From Smallanthus sonchifolius (lineage: Eukaryota > Streptophyta > Magnoliopsida > Asterales > Asteraceae): a stretch of 64,000 nucleotides of DNA. Each line of letters begins with the position of its first letter. Position 1 is the first letter of the stretch. The stretch spans positions 9,059,501 to 9,123,500 of the forward strand of contig CM042042.1 of assembly GCA_023525975.1 (NCBI GenBank). Direction: 5' to 3'. Positions 35,141 to 46,016 of the stretch are shown piece by piece. The notes below the pieces were generated by a model. The model saw nothing but the letters and a program-made list of their open reading frames with translations, was not told where the DNA came from and searched no databases. Made by a program: the position numbers and the translations under genes.

Positions 35141-36139
35141 AATTACACAAAGAATTTTTCCAGAATTTTTTTTAATTTAAAAAAAAAAATTTGACCGACG
35201 GAAATTTATTAAATAAAAAAAAAACAAAAAGAAAATCAAAATTAACCTATAGCGACGACATGTCGTCGCTATAGGGTTTTCCAGAATTTTTTTTTAATTT
35301 TAAAAAAAAAATTATTAAATAAAAAAAACAAAAAGAAAATCAAAATTAACCTATAGCGACGACATGTCGTCGCTATAGGTTTTCCACAAAAATTCATTGG
35401 GCGCCAGTTTTCCCTCCAACCTGCTCAACCTTATAGCGACGACATGTCGTCGCTATAGGGTGTCCCATTCAAAATTTTGGAAAAACCCTATCCCGACGAC
35501 ATGTCGTCGCCATAGGGTTTTCCAGAATTTTTTTTAATTTAAAAAAAATTATTAACTAAAAAAAACAAAAAGAAAATCAAAATTAACCTATAGCGACGAC
35601 ATGTCGTCGCTATAGGGTTTTCCAGAATTTTTTTTAATTTTAAAAAAAAAAAATTTTGACCGACGGAAATTTATTAAATAAAAAAAAAAAATCAAAATTA
35701 ACCTATAGCGACGACATGTCGTCGCTATAGGGTTTTCCAGAAATTTTTTTAATTTTAAAAAAAAAAATTTTGACCGACGAAAATTTATTAAATAAAAAAA
35801 AACAAAAAGAAAATCAAAATTAACCTATAGCGACGACATGTCGTCGCTATAGGTTTTCCCCAAAAATTCATTGGGCGCCAGTTTTCCCTCCAACCTGCCT
35901 CAACCCTATACCGACGACATGTCGTCGCTATAGGGTCTCCCTGCCAAAATTTTGGTTTTGACCTATACCGACGACATGTCGTCGCTATAGGGTGACCTAT
36001 GCCGACGACAAATGTCGTCGGTACAGGTGGCGTCGGGACAGGGTCAATTTGTTGTAGTGCGGGTATCATCACCTCTAAAACTTAAAAACACATCATATGT
36101 GAAGCTCTTGTGAGTGGATGAATTTGAAGAAGAGGCCAT

Positions 36140-37320
36140 TATAGCTATGATAAAGTCCTATAAAATTAAAATATTTGTCAAGGGAATTTTATTAAGAAAA
36201 TAATTGGAAGCTGGTGAATAGAACCCTCTCGACTCCTCGAGAACTTTATATTAAGAAAACATGGGTTCAAGCATCGGAAATGTACACATGATATATGGGT
36301 TAATTTGGGGAAAAAAATATGAATTAAGAGGAGAAACCAATCCTCCTCTTAGCTATTGACGTAACTATATATTATTTAATTTGTTCTAATAAAAAAAGGT
36401 TATACGGTGACGGTATCAAAGTGTATAGAAAATATCTTTTTTCAAGTGGTTGATTGTGAAGAGGTTGATTAAGTCTATGTTGAAGAAATGTATAAATTTA
36501 GGAGTAGAATAAAAGGGTAGATCGAGTTATTTGTTAGTATTGAAAAAATTGTTGAATTTAAACCGTTAAAATTTAATTTCCCCCCACATATTTTCGTATA
36601 GAAGTTATAACAAAAGTTTTAAAAAGCTTTTTTTTACTCCTTGTAGTAAATTGTCTGTTAGTTAAAATTTTATTTTTTGATTAAATATATTGAGACATGA
36701 TCATGTTCATCTTTAAACTTTAACATAAATGAATTCGTTCTGATATTTTATATATTACAATAACCACCAGCTTTAATGGTTGAGATTATGTAATCTTTAT
36801 TTTTACTAATCGATCAGTTGATAAATATATTAAACTAGTATTGAAACCCGCGTGTTACGACGCGCTAAATCATGAAAAAATAAAACACAACGATGTTTTG
36901 ATATAACGTTGCAATGTTATATTCAAAAAATTTAAAAGAGAAGAAGTCGAACATTTGAACGGGAGGGTACATAAACAAATTCAAAAATTATTAAGAAAAA
37001 TTTTAAAAAAATAAGATACCTTGATGTCACACTGACATCAGATTTCAAACCGAAAGGTACCTGAACAAAATTTAAAAGAGTAGAAGTTAAAATATAGAAT
37101 AATTACTATTTGATTCTCCGACGTTTGTTCTTTTTAATTAGTTGAGTTCTTATGTTTCAAAACTCGGGTCAGAACCTTGACTTTTCATTTTGCCTTCATT
37201 TGAGTCCAGATGGTTAACGTCGTTAGATTTAACAGTTAATTTTTTTTCTGAAATGACAAAAATATCCTCAAGGACTCAACGGTTAAAAACGTTATATATA
37301 AGAGAATAATAGTTTTTACC
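36140..37320. other. region without a gene; Helitron-like end at 36835
   Basis: AT-rich upstream flank of the split TIR gene. At 36835 the plus sequence CTAGTATTGAAACCCGCGTG with gttacgacgcg resembles the inverse of a Helitron 3' end (A before CTAG). No 5' end was found. Confidence 0.4.
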
Positions 37321-37601
37321 AATGTTTTAAAAACCGGCCGGTAATACCGGTTGAACCGGGTCTCGACCACTAGCCCGGTAAGTTTGAGCCCGGTAAATTA
37401 GAAAACCGGTATGTTTGTTGAACCGTCGGTAATACCGGGTTATACCGTTGTACCGGTTTTAGTTACAAGTAAAATTTTATGATTTTTTTGGGCTTCACTT
37501 GGGCTGTACCAGGGAAAAAGAAAGTAAAACAGAAATTAGGATATATAGCAATCGAGGAGTGAAATTAAGATATTTTCATAGAGCACCGCCACCATCAAAC
37601 C

Positions 37602-37826
37602 TTGAATTATCATCTTCAAATTCAAGAGCTAGGAAACCGTTTTAATGAGCTAACCACTAAATTGCTTACATTTAAGAGTTATTTGAGCCCGTGTGGTAAT
37701 TTTAGTGCCTTTAAAAAACTAAACTTGCTAAAGTTGGCCGAGATGTATCCGCATAATTTTAATTTTGATGAGCAAGACATGTTATTGTATCAACTCGACC
37801 GCTACATTGACAACGTTTTTTTATAA
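37602..37826 (+). pseudogene. remnant of a hAT-type (ZMYM1/TTF-like) transposase
   Basis: The 74-codon frame contains IQELGNRFNEL, then SPCGNFSAF, then LLKLAEMYPHNF and LLYQLDRYIDNV. This matches the stretch before the dimerisation region in plant hAT proteins annotated as TTF-type or zinc-finger MYM-type 1-like. It ends in the poorly conserved tail and has no upstream catalytic part in frame. Nearby (37320-37460) are accggccggtaataccggtt-type repeats often seen beside such relics. Confidence 0.7.
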
Positions 37827-38434
37827 AGACTATTTTATTTATATCATGTGTGTTTTAATTTCTAATGACGATGTTTTTTTTATTATGTTATCGTATTTTT
37901 GTTATGTGATGAACTTTACCCGACCCGAATAATCGAACCTACCCGAACCGACCGGAATTTTTTTTATGTCTGGCCCTATGATATTGGAACATCTAAAAAA
38001 AAGTGAACCACTTGAAAATAATTCATGGATCCACCACTGATATTTATACTATGGTTATGGGGCATGCACGAAGGATGTACTATTTAGTTAAGGACTTGGT
38101 GTTTAGCGGATCCTTGGAGGTGGCGCCGTGAATCAAAATTCGTGAAGACGATGACCCTACTTAGTTCGATTAAGCTCAATGATGGTCGAGATAGTTGGGT
38201 GTGCATGGTGTCTATGGTTCGCTCCATTATTGATTGGTATTTTCATTTTCTGTCCTGTAACTCGCCTTCTCCTAGGTTGAATTCCGGTGTGCTTATAAAA
38301 GTGAATGTTTTTTGTTTTTGTTTTGTAGAGCCTTGATTGATAGGTTACCTACTCGAGTCATTCTTGACAAGAGAGGTATTGATATATATGTCATCTCATC
38401 AAAATAGCCATTTGACTAAAGCAAATTGCTATAA

Positions 38435-39153
38435 GACTGTTGGTTGTGGTAGGCGAGCGAGGGGCGCCAACGGTGGACGCGAGCCACCTTGGCCGCGCAC
38501 ACCACAACATGTTCAGGCGATGGGGGGCGCGAGCGGGGTGGCGTGGTGGGGCTAGCGAGCGCTGCTGGCATGACCGTTGGGGAGAAGAGCCGTTGGGGTA
38601 TTAAAAAAAAAATTTTCTATTTATATAAATTAACTCCTCTTCACTCATTTATCTCTCAAAATCTTTATAAACTTTCTATTTTCTCTCAATTTTATAAACT
38701 ACTCTCTACATTACTACAAATCATCAATCAAAAATGTCGAGAAATTGGAATGAGTATGTGGAGAATATGGAGAATTTACAAGGTTTGGAATATTTGGATG
38801 ATGAGGCGTTTAACCGGCTTGTCTATAATCAAATGTCACAACCGTCTCCCGACTTAGTCATTCCGGAGACACAAGAAATACTAAATATTTGGAATAATTT
38901 AGTATTTTATTTTCTATGTATTTTTTTTTTAGGATGTTGAATGTTTTTAATTAATTATTAGTTTTTAAATTTGAATTGAATAAATAATTAAACAAAAAAT
39001 TAATTCGATAAAGCCCCCGCTCACCTGCACCACAACACCCTCAAGTGCTTCAGCAGGGGCTTTATCCACTGCTTAGTCAGCATCCAGTCAGCGCCACATG
39101 GCGTGATATTAGAGGATGAATCCACTTTCAATAAAGCCCCACAACCATCAGTC
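38435..39153. mobile_element. PIF/Harbinger-type element, 719 bp
   Basis: Ends GACTGTTGGTTGTGG and (inverted) GACTGATGGTTGTGG are terminal inverted repeats, with the triplet TAA duplicated at both sides (38432-38434, 39154-39156), the pattern expected of PIF/Harbinger elements. The inserted DNA cleanly interrupts the left arm of the surrounding foldback element. It carries one short ORF and GC-rich ends. Confidence 0.75.
38734..38940 (+). CDS. short ORF in the Harbinger-type element, unknown
   Basis: A 68-codon acidic frame beginning MSRNWNEYVENM after an AT-rich leader with ctctcaat-type motifs and an atcaaaaATG start context. It could be the truncated start of a Harbinger protein. I do not recognise a domain, and the last codons are hydrophobic filler from AT-rich DNA. 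Confidence 0.35.
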   Translation: MSRNWNEYVENMENLQGLEYLDDEAFNRLVYNQMSQPSPDLVIPETQEILNIWNNLVFYFLCIFFLGC

Positions 39154-40419
39154 TAATAGCTTTTGACTTTATGTTTTACCAAAATAGTCATTTTTGACGA
39201 AAATTTGCCTTAAATTTTCGCCGGACTTAAAATTTTTGCTTGTCAATAAAAAATTCAAAAATATTTTTTTTTGGAAATTTTCGCCATTTTAAATATTTTT
39301 CTATGAATTAATGAGTTATGACTAGCGAAAAATATTTCCGAAAATAAACTGTAAGTTTTTCAATGCTATGAGTTAATTATGACACATTGAAAATTTCCGA
39401 AAATAAATATTTAAAATTGCGAAATTTTCGCTATTTTTCGGAAATATTTTTCAAAAATTTCGCTATTTTAAATATTTTTCTAAACTTTTGCCGTAAATTT
39501 CGCTATTTCAAAAAATTTGCCATAAATTTCTCTGTTTGGAAATATTTTTCGAAAACTTTGGAAAATAGCGAAAATTTTATAAATGGTGAAAAATAAAAAA
39601 TTCAAAAACATTTTATAAATGGCGAAAATTAAAAAAAAATAGCGAATTTTTTTGAAATATAAATGGCGAAATTTTTGAAAATATAATTGGTAATTTTTGG
39701 AAATATAAAATAGCAAATTTTTTGGAAATATAAATGGTAATTTTTAAAACATTTGATTTGTAAATATAAATGGTAATTTTTGAAAACATTTTATTTGGAA
39801 ATATAAATGGTAATTTTTGAAAATAAAAAAAATAGTGAAATTTTTGAAAACATTTGATTTGGATAATTTAAAACAACATTTATAAAAAATAAAATATCAC
39901 TATCATCCAATATTTCAATTGAATGTGTGTAAGTAGACATTTTATAAGAAAAACGTATTCCATTGCTAAATCCACATCTTTCAATTGAATGTTTGTAAAT
40001 AGATTTTTAGTAAGGTTTAGTAGAGAAGTTTGATGGTAAAATGTATGGATAAATGAATTAAGTTTGATGGTTGAAAAAAATAAAAGGTAGAGAGGGGTAT
40101 AAATATTTGTTTGAAAATAATATTTAATTAAATTTCAATTTCTTTAAAAAAATGTAAAAATAATTATTATATTAAAATTTCAAATTTTTTTTTAAAATGG
40201 CGAAAATTTGCCATAATTTTTCGCCATGGCAAAATTTGAATTTTTTTTTAGCGAAAAAAAATTGTGTCAGCGAAATTTTAATTTTTTGGCAAAAATTTCC
40301 CCTAAATTTTGGTTTTTTTTATCAAATGTCACCTTCTCATTGACCGACTATTTTGGTAAAGTTAAAATAGCATGGCTATATTGTTAAATTGATTTAGCCA
40401 AATGGCTATTTTTGTGATT

Positions 40420-41398
40420 TTCCCCATCTTTATTATGTCCATTGTGTTCTAATCATGTGGAGTCGATATATAATGCCCTTGGAGAATGTGATGTTGCTAT
40501 TAGTTATTGCATTCAGTTGAGGTTTGGCTAAATGTGAATGCTCTGGTATTATGTATGATTAATAAAACTCTCTAAGGTATTATGTATTATTAATAATAAT
40601 TTATATTAGCACAATATAGAAACTTAATCAACTAGATTAAGAACAGGGCAGGAAAGATCCATACTTAAAACAAATATAAACTTGGGTTACATTTGAGTTA
40701 TGGGTACCATAACTAGCGGGCGGAAAGGTCTCGACGAGTCGTATCATTTGGCACACCACCTTTGGCCAGACGTAAGACCCGAAACCCTTCAATAAAGACC
40801 TCGATTTCATCAATAAATATTTTCCCGACTTTCATATTTTTTTATCATTTCCTTTTCAGTCTAAAATGTGTGAATCGTTGATTACTCTCATTAACACCTA
40901 TTTATGGTTTCAATTTCAGCATTTAAGTTTTCAGTTGTATTTTTAAAATTCTAGCAAAGTTGTCAACTTTAGAGTTTTTTGATAAATGGGCCGCTCATGT
41001 AAAAGTTGAGTAATTAAATAATTTCTCTAACTTTTTCTTGAGAATTATTTCTCGGTTTTATTCTTACTTCCACTCTACATCACATAATCAGTTAAATACT
41101 AAAAATAAATTCGTCAAAATATGACACTTTCACCGGAGTTATTTGTTCTTTGATTCAGAATTTCTTAAACAATACACAATATTTTAAAAAATATATAGTA
41201 ACAAATAATTCTAAATAAAAAAAGTATTCTCTAAATTTTAATTTTCTCAAGTATAAAAGAGCGAAAAAAAACTTAATTTCTTCGCTGACAGTCTCTTAAA
41301 CGCTCCTCTTTTAAACTTAATGAGTCTTGTTGCTTCTCATGTCGAATTTATGTCGTCTCTACACACTATATTGATATGCTCGATGTTATGTGTTTGAA
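40420..41398. other. AT-rich region without a recognised gene
   Basis: No frame or motif was recognised. It lies downstream of the second TIR gene on the minus strand and may hold decayed NBS sequence, which I could not see. Confidence 0.5.
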
Positions 41399-42160
41399 CT
41401 ATCCTTGGATTCTCAACAAAGTTTTTACCTTCAAAACCAGATCTTTGAAACCAGATCTTAAACATGAAAAGACATCCTTGCCCTCGTATTTTTCATCAAC
41501 GTTCGAATTTTGTAAATTTAATGAGATCTCATCAACAACTTTTTGAATGAGTTTAGCTTCATGCCTATACATTAAAGAATATTTAGCTAGCTTGCTTAAA
41601 ATCCCAAATGGGTACTTAGTTTCAATATACATAGATAATATTAATTAAAATATCATGGACATATGACGAAGGAATTACCCATTAAAATTGTTCTTCAAGT
41701 CCCATCCAGCAATCTCGGCTGCTTCTTTAAGAGCCTCTCTCCATTTCCCAGCAGACTTATCCTTTTTATGTTTGGCAAAGGCTTTTCCAACTGCTCCACT
41801 TAGTTTGCGAACTTCATAGGGTTCCACGTCATAGAAGATAGGATAAACAACATGTTCATGTGATGTCATATTGCACTCCATAATCTTAACTAGCTCATTT
41901 AAACACCATGATGAAGACGCGTAGTTCTTTGAGAAAACAATGATGTGGAAATTTGAGTCTTCAATGGATTTAATGAGCTCCTCGTTGATCCTTTTCCCTC
42001 TTTTGATTTTGTCATCATCCTTGAAAGTGCGAATGTTTTTCTGTTGTAGAGCGTGATAAAGATGAGCAACGAAGGTTTTACGGGTATCAACACCTCTAAA
42101 ACTTAAGAACACATCATATGTGAAACTCTTGTGAATGAACGAAGTTGAAGAAGACGCCAT
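41399..42160 (-). CDS. truncated TIR-domain protein (TX type), two exons
   Basis: Exon 1 is 41679-42160 and exon 2 is 41399-41564 (donor GTAATTCC, acceptor TGTATAG), giving about 215 residues. The TIR domain is complete: SFTYDVFLSFRG, SIEDSNFHIIVFSKNYASSS, WCLNELVKIM (putative catalytic Glu of TIR NADases) and VYPIFYDVEPYEVRKLSGAV. Exon 2 begins HEAKLIQKVVDEISLNL, the normal start of the NBS linker, but ends after about 55 codons before any P-loop. TIR-only and TIR-X proteins exist in plants and can act in immune signalling, so it may be a real short gene or a relic. It is a close paralogue of the split gene at 29974-36139. Confidence 0.75.
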
Positions 42161-42426
42161 TAAAGATCACGATGTGATCGAAATTCTAGAAATCAAATTA
42201 TTTGTCAAAGGAAATTTGTAAGAAATATTTTACAAAAGTATTTGGGAAAGCCTAGGAGAAACCAATTTATACGATTATAATCATGTAATTTGTTTGTTCG
42301 ATTATAATCATGATATTATAATTTATTAAATTTATACGGTTATAATTTAGGTTTCTCCACTCCTATTTGTTCTCATATATGTATATGACAAGTTATGAAA
42401 CATTCGTTTTTATCACCACTAAGGTG

Positions 42427-42750
42427 GCGTTTGGTTCGCGGAATTCGTTGGAATTGGAATCATAATTGGATTTGAAATTTAAAAGATTTATTTGAAATCC
42501 TTAATGTGTTTGGTAAACATATTTGTTAAATTATAAAGTAAAAATAAGTAAAAGACAAAATTACTCCTCAAAGGTGAGAGATTCTAAGTTCCATTGAAAT
42601 TGGGAGGTATTCTGAATTTAATTGAGGGATTTGGTTCAAATTAATTCCAATTTCAAATTCTCTCTTAGCCAACAAAACATGTCAAAGAAAGAATTTTAAA
42701 TTCCAATTTTCATTAAAATCTCATGAATTCCAGTCAACCAGACCCTAAAA
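42427..42750. mobile_element. small MITE with ggcgtttggttc-type ends
   Basis: The left end ggcgtttggttcgcggaatt and the inverted right end gggtctggttgactggaatt are similar over about 20 bases, and more inner sequence (ttggaattggaat / ttccaattttcat) is also inverted. No coding. A similar but shorter gtttggtttg...ccaaacaaac pair lies at 58695-58835. Confidence 0.6.
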
Positions 42751-43650
42751 CTCTCTTTCTTGATTCTTTGACATCCTTCTAAGATGATCGTAAATAGTTT
42801 TATGGTATAACTTCCAATTAAGACATATATTTATGTCAAAGAATGATCAATGAATATATTTATGGATATTTTCATCTTTGAAAATTTTTGAGTAAGAACC
42901 AATGTTTTTATAACTAGAACGGACGACGAACCAGCCGTGTTAGAGGTATGTTGGTCGAACCGGTTGAAAACTGGATGACATCATAAATAATATAAAAATT
43001 AAAACTACTTATATAGATACAAAATATAAAAACTTTTTTTTATTTTAATTAAATTTATAATGTTAATAACATATAAATGTTTAAATAAATAAAATATGCT
43101 GCTTGAAATATTAAATCAATTAGAAAATGAGATTTTAAATAAAAAATACAACAGTAAAAAAAATTTGAAATCCGGTCCTACCACCCGTTCACCAGTCCGA
43201 CCAGTAATCAGTCGGTCCAAATAAAAACGTTTTAACTACACACAATCAGACCGGCTACGTGTCCAGCGATTCAAACATCAGTAAGAAGTAACCTTACGGG
43301 TTTTAGTCGGTCAAATTGGCCTTCAAAAGAAGATGATAAAAAAACTTTTGGTAATATGGAACATGATGCTACGGTTTCAGCAGTACAATGCCTGATGAGC
43401 CAATATTTTAAGGTATAAACGAGCCAATTCATCCGTAAGCTACTTAAGACCGTTTGTTAAAATTCGAGTTAGTTAGGCTTTAACGAGCTCGAGCCTAAAA
43501 TGAGACTGATTTATAAACTGGCTCGAGCCAAACTTCATATACCTGGCTTAATTAGTCTCGCGAACCTGAAGAAGCTTATTATTAAGATAAATATAGCAAG
43601 TTTGTTAAAGAGCAAAACAAAGTTGACAAACAAAGTTTTGTACACATGAT

Positions 43651-43716
43651 CACCTTAAAAATAAACACATCATATGTGAAGCTCTTACGAGTGGATAAAG
43701 TTGAAGAAGACACCAT
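43651..43716 (-). pseudogene. third TIR relic, first 22 codons only
   Basis: The minus strand reads MVSSSTLSTRKSFTYDVF, which matches the N-terminus of the two TIR genes in the window. It then runs into unrelated AT-rich DNA. The upstream region also resembles the 5' flank of the others (gatatgatcgaagtctataa). Confidence 0.85.
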
Positions 43717-44009
43717 TTGATATGATCGAAGTCTATAAAATAAAAATATTTGTGGAGGGAAATTTTGGAAGAAATGATGGGCAAATTAAGAAATGATGGA
43801 AGGTCGAACTTATAACAAGTTGACAATGATTGAATCATCGTTTGTGTAAAATGATGGGTTGGTTTGGGAAAACTATGGAACTATCATACAAACCTAAATT
43901 TATATGTTATATATTTATTTAATGTTCGATGGTAACGACATAATATTCTATTTTTATTAATTTAAACGGTTGGGTGAATCTATTAAGACACGGAATATTG
44001 CTAATTGGA

Positions 44010-44240
44010 CACGCCGCCGCCCTATACGCCCTCGTATAGGCCAATACGAGGCGTATAGGGTTCAGTCTCTGCCAACAGAATGCCACGTCGCATTCCCGGT
44101 CTGGCGGCTGGGTCCAATACGGGCCGTATTGATCTATACGCAGCGTATGGGCCACGGGTTTTAATTTTGCTTCAAAAGTTGGCAGAAGTCGATTTAAAAA
44201 CCTCTATACGTGGCGTATTGCCCTATACGCCACGTATAGG
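44010..44240. repeat. left subterminal palindromes of MULE copy B
   Basis: It includes ctatacgccctcgtatag, ccaatacgaggcgtatag and gccctatacgccacgtatag, with the ggtctggcggctgggtcc segment shared with copies A and C. Confidence 0.9.
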
Positions 44241-44519
44241 GTATTTTATTAATTTAAGTTTGTTGTTTTTTTTAATTTAATTTATATAACTTTGTTAATA
44301 TAAGTTTGTTATATTTTTTAATTTAAATTATATAACTTTGTTAACATTTATTATATTTTTGCATTTATAATTTATCATTACAAACAAAAAAAAAATTAAA
44401 CATTACAACCAAAGAAATAAGTAAAAGACTATATACATTACATCACAAAATTAAATATATACATCAAAATGTTTTTACATACATAACAGAAGAAACAAAC
44501 TAAATACAAATAAAAACAA

Positions 44520-45851
44520 CTAAGCCTGACCCGCCCCGCCGTCATCCTGACCGGCCCCGCCGTCATCCTGAACGGGGTCGTCTGGATAATGACGTGGCAG
44601 TGGTAGTGGTGGTAGCTCGATGCCGGCGGCTCGTGATAGATCCACGAGGCTACCAACCGCCCACATCATAAGGTCCTCCATGCGGTCGCTCTGACGAGCC
44701 TGTCGCCGTGACTCGGCAACAAGTCGCCGTGAGTCGGCAGCAAGGGTCTCAAGCAATGCCTGGGTGGCCCTGTCCAGCCTAACAGACCGACGCGCGTGTC
44801 GGGGATGCTGTGGCGGATGGTCGTGGATGGGCTCCACGTGCGGCAACGGCACACCTAGTGGCGGGTCAGGCATCTGCGGGCCCCCCTGTCCAGGCATCGG
44901 CGGCAACGGCACCGGGACCCAAACCTGGTCCTGGACGGCCCCTACAAACCGTAGGCCGAGCCCCGGGAAACGGTGCATGATGCGCATGCCGCTAGCCGTG
45001 CGGCGGTCTAATCTGACAGGGGGAATGGGCGGTAACAACTCAGGCTCATGCGCATGCCATGGTGTAATACTACGCATGACCTGAGTGATAAAAGCGCCGC
45101 CATACAAAAGCCCGCGCCTCTGCCGTATATAGGCAGACGCGAAATAACTAGCGAGGCATGTGGATAGGGCGCACCCCGTGCCTGTAAGCAGGCAGTAGAG
45201 AAAGAAGAGGTCTCTATCGGTGCACCACTCACGGCTTTTCTGACGCGGTGCGATCGACGTCGAGATAAGCCGGTGCAAATATCTATAGAGGGGGTCTCTA
45301 ATCCCCGAAACCCTCGCCTTGGTACCTAACCAAGGGCTATCGGAAATCAAACCCCAAAAAACAAGGAGTACCTCCTTGTCCACCTCCGTCACCGCCGCGG
45401 TGTAAACCGGCAAAATCGTCTCGGGCTCAAAGTACAAGCCCGTCACGACGGCCCACTGACGGAGGGTCAGACGGTACTGGTGGCCAAAAATACGGAAGGA
45501 GACCTGATCCGGCTCCTCTGCCGGCGCCTCCTCGGGAACGGGCGCTAGCCCCTCCTCTGAGTAGATGAACGTCGAAAGAAACTCGACGACCACCTCTCGG
45601 TAGGTCTCGGTGAATGATAGATCAAAAAGCCGATCCCATGGCGTGTCCTCGCCTATGATGGCCCTGGCCCGCTCCGCCTCCTGGACCTCCTGGAGAAGCT
45701 CCCAGTCCACCGCCGTCCCCGGCCCCAAACGCACCTCCCGTAGCTTTTGGCACCGGCCATACCACTCCGAGTCTGCCGGAAAATCCAAATAGGGGTAGTG
45801 CGCAAGATCCTGTAACTCGTCCATCTGAACATCGTCGTCGTGATCCGCCAT
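44520..45851 (-). CDS. MULE accessory protein, 443 residues, retroelement ORF1-like
   Basis: It is an intact GC-rich frame from MADHDDDVQMDELQDL to a C-terminal double QDDGGAG repeat. The middle resembles the plant family annotated as Arabidopsis retrotransposon ORF-1 (Athila ORF1) / plant mobile domain proteins, around RQWAVVTGLYFEPET and DRDLFFLYCLLTG. That similarity is from memory and was not tested. The C-terminal third is Pro-rich, with a Leu/Arg-rich stretch (RATQALLETLAADSRRL) that could be helical. It lies downstream of the transposase gene in the same orientation, flanked on both sides by palindrome arrays, and has its own ATG with no evident intron. The copy in MULE A encodes the same protein with frameshifts, so the gene is part of the family. 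Role unknown; it may assist transposition or be captured cargo. Confidence 0.85.
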   Translation of the reverse strand: MADHDDDVQMDELQDLAHYPYLDFPADSEWYGRCQKLREVRLGPGTAVDWELLQEVQEAERARAIIGEDTPWDRLFDLSFTETYREVVVEFLSTFIYSEEGLAPVPEEAPAEEPDQVSFRIFGHQYRLTLRQWAVVTGLYFEPETILPVYTAAVTEVDKEVLLVFWGLISDSPWLGTKARVSGIRDPLYRYLHRLISTSIAPRQKSREWCTDRDLFFLYCLLTGTGCALSTCLASYFASAYIRQRRGLLYGGAFITQVMRSITPWHAHEPELLPPIPPVRLDRRTASGMRIMHRFPGLGLRFVGAVQDQVWVPVPLPPMPGQGGPQMPDPPLGVPLPHVEPIHDHPPQHPRHARRSVRLDRATQALLETLAADSRRLVAESRRQARQSDRMEDLMMWAVGSLVDLSRAAGIELPPLPLPRHYPDDPVQDDGGAGQDDGGAGQA

Positions 45852-46010
45852 ATCTGAAAATAATAATATATTTAAAATAATAATAAATTGTTTATTTAAT
45901 ATAAATAAATGATTTAAAATAATAATAAATTGTTTTTATTATTTAAATAAATTATTTAAAATAATAAATAAATTGTTTATTTAATATAAATAAATGATTT
46001 AAAATAATTT
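45852..46010. repeat. AT-rich tract upstream of the accessory ORF
   Basis: Repeats of ttgtttatttaatataaata and aaaataataaataaatt, a possible promoter region for the accessory ORF by position only. Confidence 0.6.
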
Positions 46011-46016
46011 TTTTAA

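Larger units (their letters stand above)
30865..36059. mobile_element. CACTA-type transposon inserted in the TIR exon, 5.2 kb
   Basis: Both ends read CACTACAACAA inward, followed by a related gaccctgtcccgacg / caccctatcccgacg stretch. The host triplet CGG is repeated on both sides (30862-30864 and 36060-36062), the 3-bp target duplication expected of CACTA elements. The paralogue at 41399-42160 has the uninterrupted sequence ttttacgggtatca, i.e. an empty site. No transposase-like frame is present, so it is non-autonomous. The interior has palindrome arrays at both ends, a duplicated microsatellite-rich segment, an RRM fragment and a second direct duplication. Confidence 0.92.
29974..36139 (-). 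pseudogene. TIR-NBS resistance-gene relic split by a CACTA transposon
   Basis: The TIR exon starts at ATG 36137-36139 (MASSSNSS..., then SFTYDVFLSFRG), is interrupted after the Asp-Asp-Thr codons, and resumes at 30861. It continues through the IEDS, YASSSWCLDEL (putative NAD-cleaving Glu) and VYPIFYDVEPSEVRKLSGAV motifs to a donor site at 30459. Exon 2 starts at 30322 (NEAKFIQKVVDDISLDL), the normal entry into the NBS. The P-loop is degraded (VGGCVKETLA instead of the family GxGGxGKTTLA) and the frame ends at 29974, soon after FSKASSFGLKLFAKQ, without the rest of NBS or any LRR. Apart from the transposon, the TIR exon frame is intact, so the insertion looks recent. In plants TIR proteins are cytoplasmic immune NADases; this copy could not work as a full receptor. 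Confidence 0.9.
38397..40415. mobile_element. foldback element with aaaatagccatttg ends
   Basis: The left arm (caaaatagccatttgactaa, ..., ttttaccaaaatagtc) is matched by the inverted right arm at about 40335-40412 (gactattttggtaaag, ..., aaatggctattttt). The interior is made of aaaatttcgctattt-type low-complexity repeats (39200-40300). A Harbinger-type element interrupts the left arm. Class unknown. Confidence 0.65.

Noticed and set aside
44764..45084. 106-codon Gly-rich plus-strand frame
   Set aside because: Antisense shadow of the accessory ORF in GC-rich DNA.
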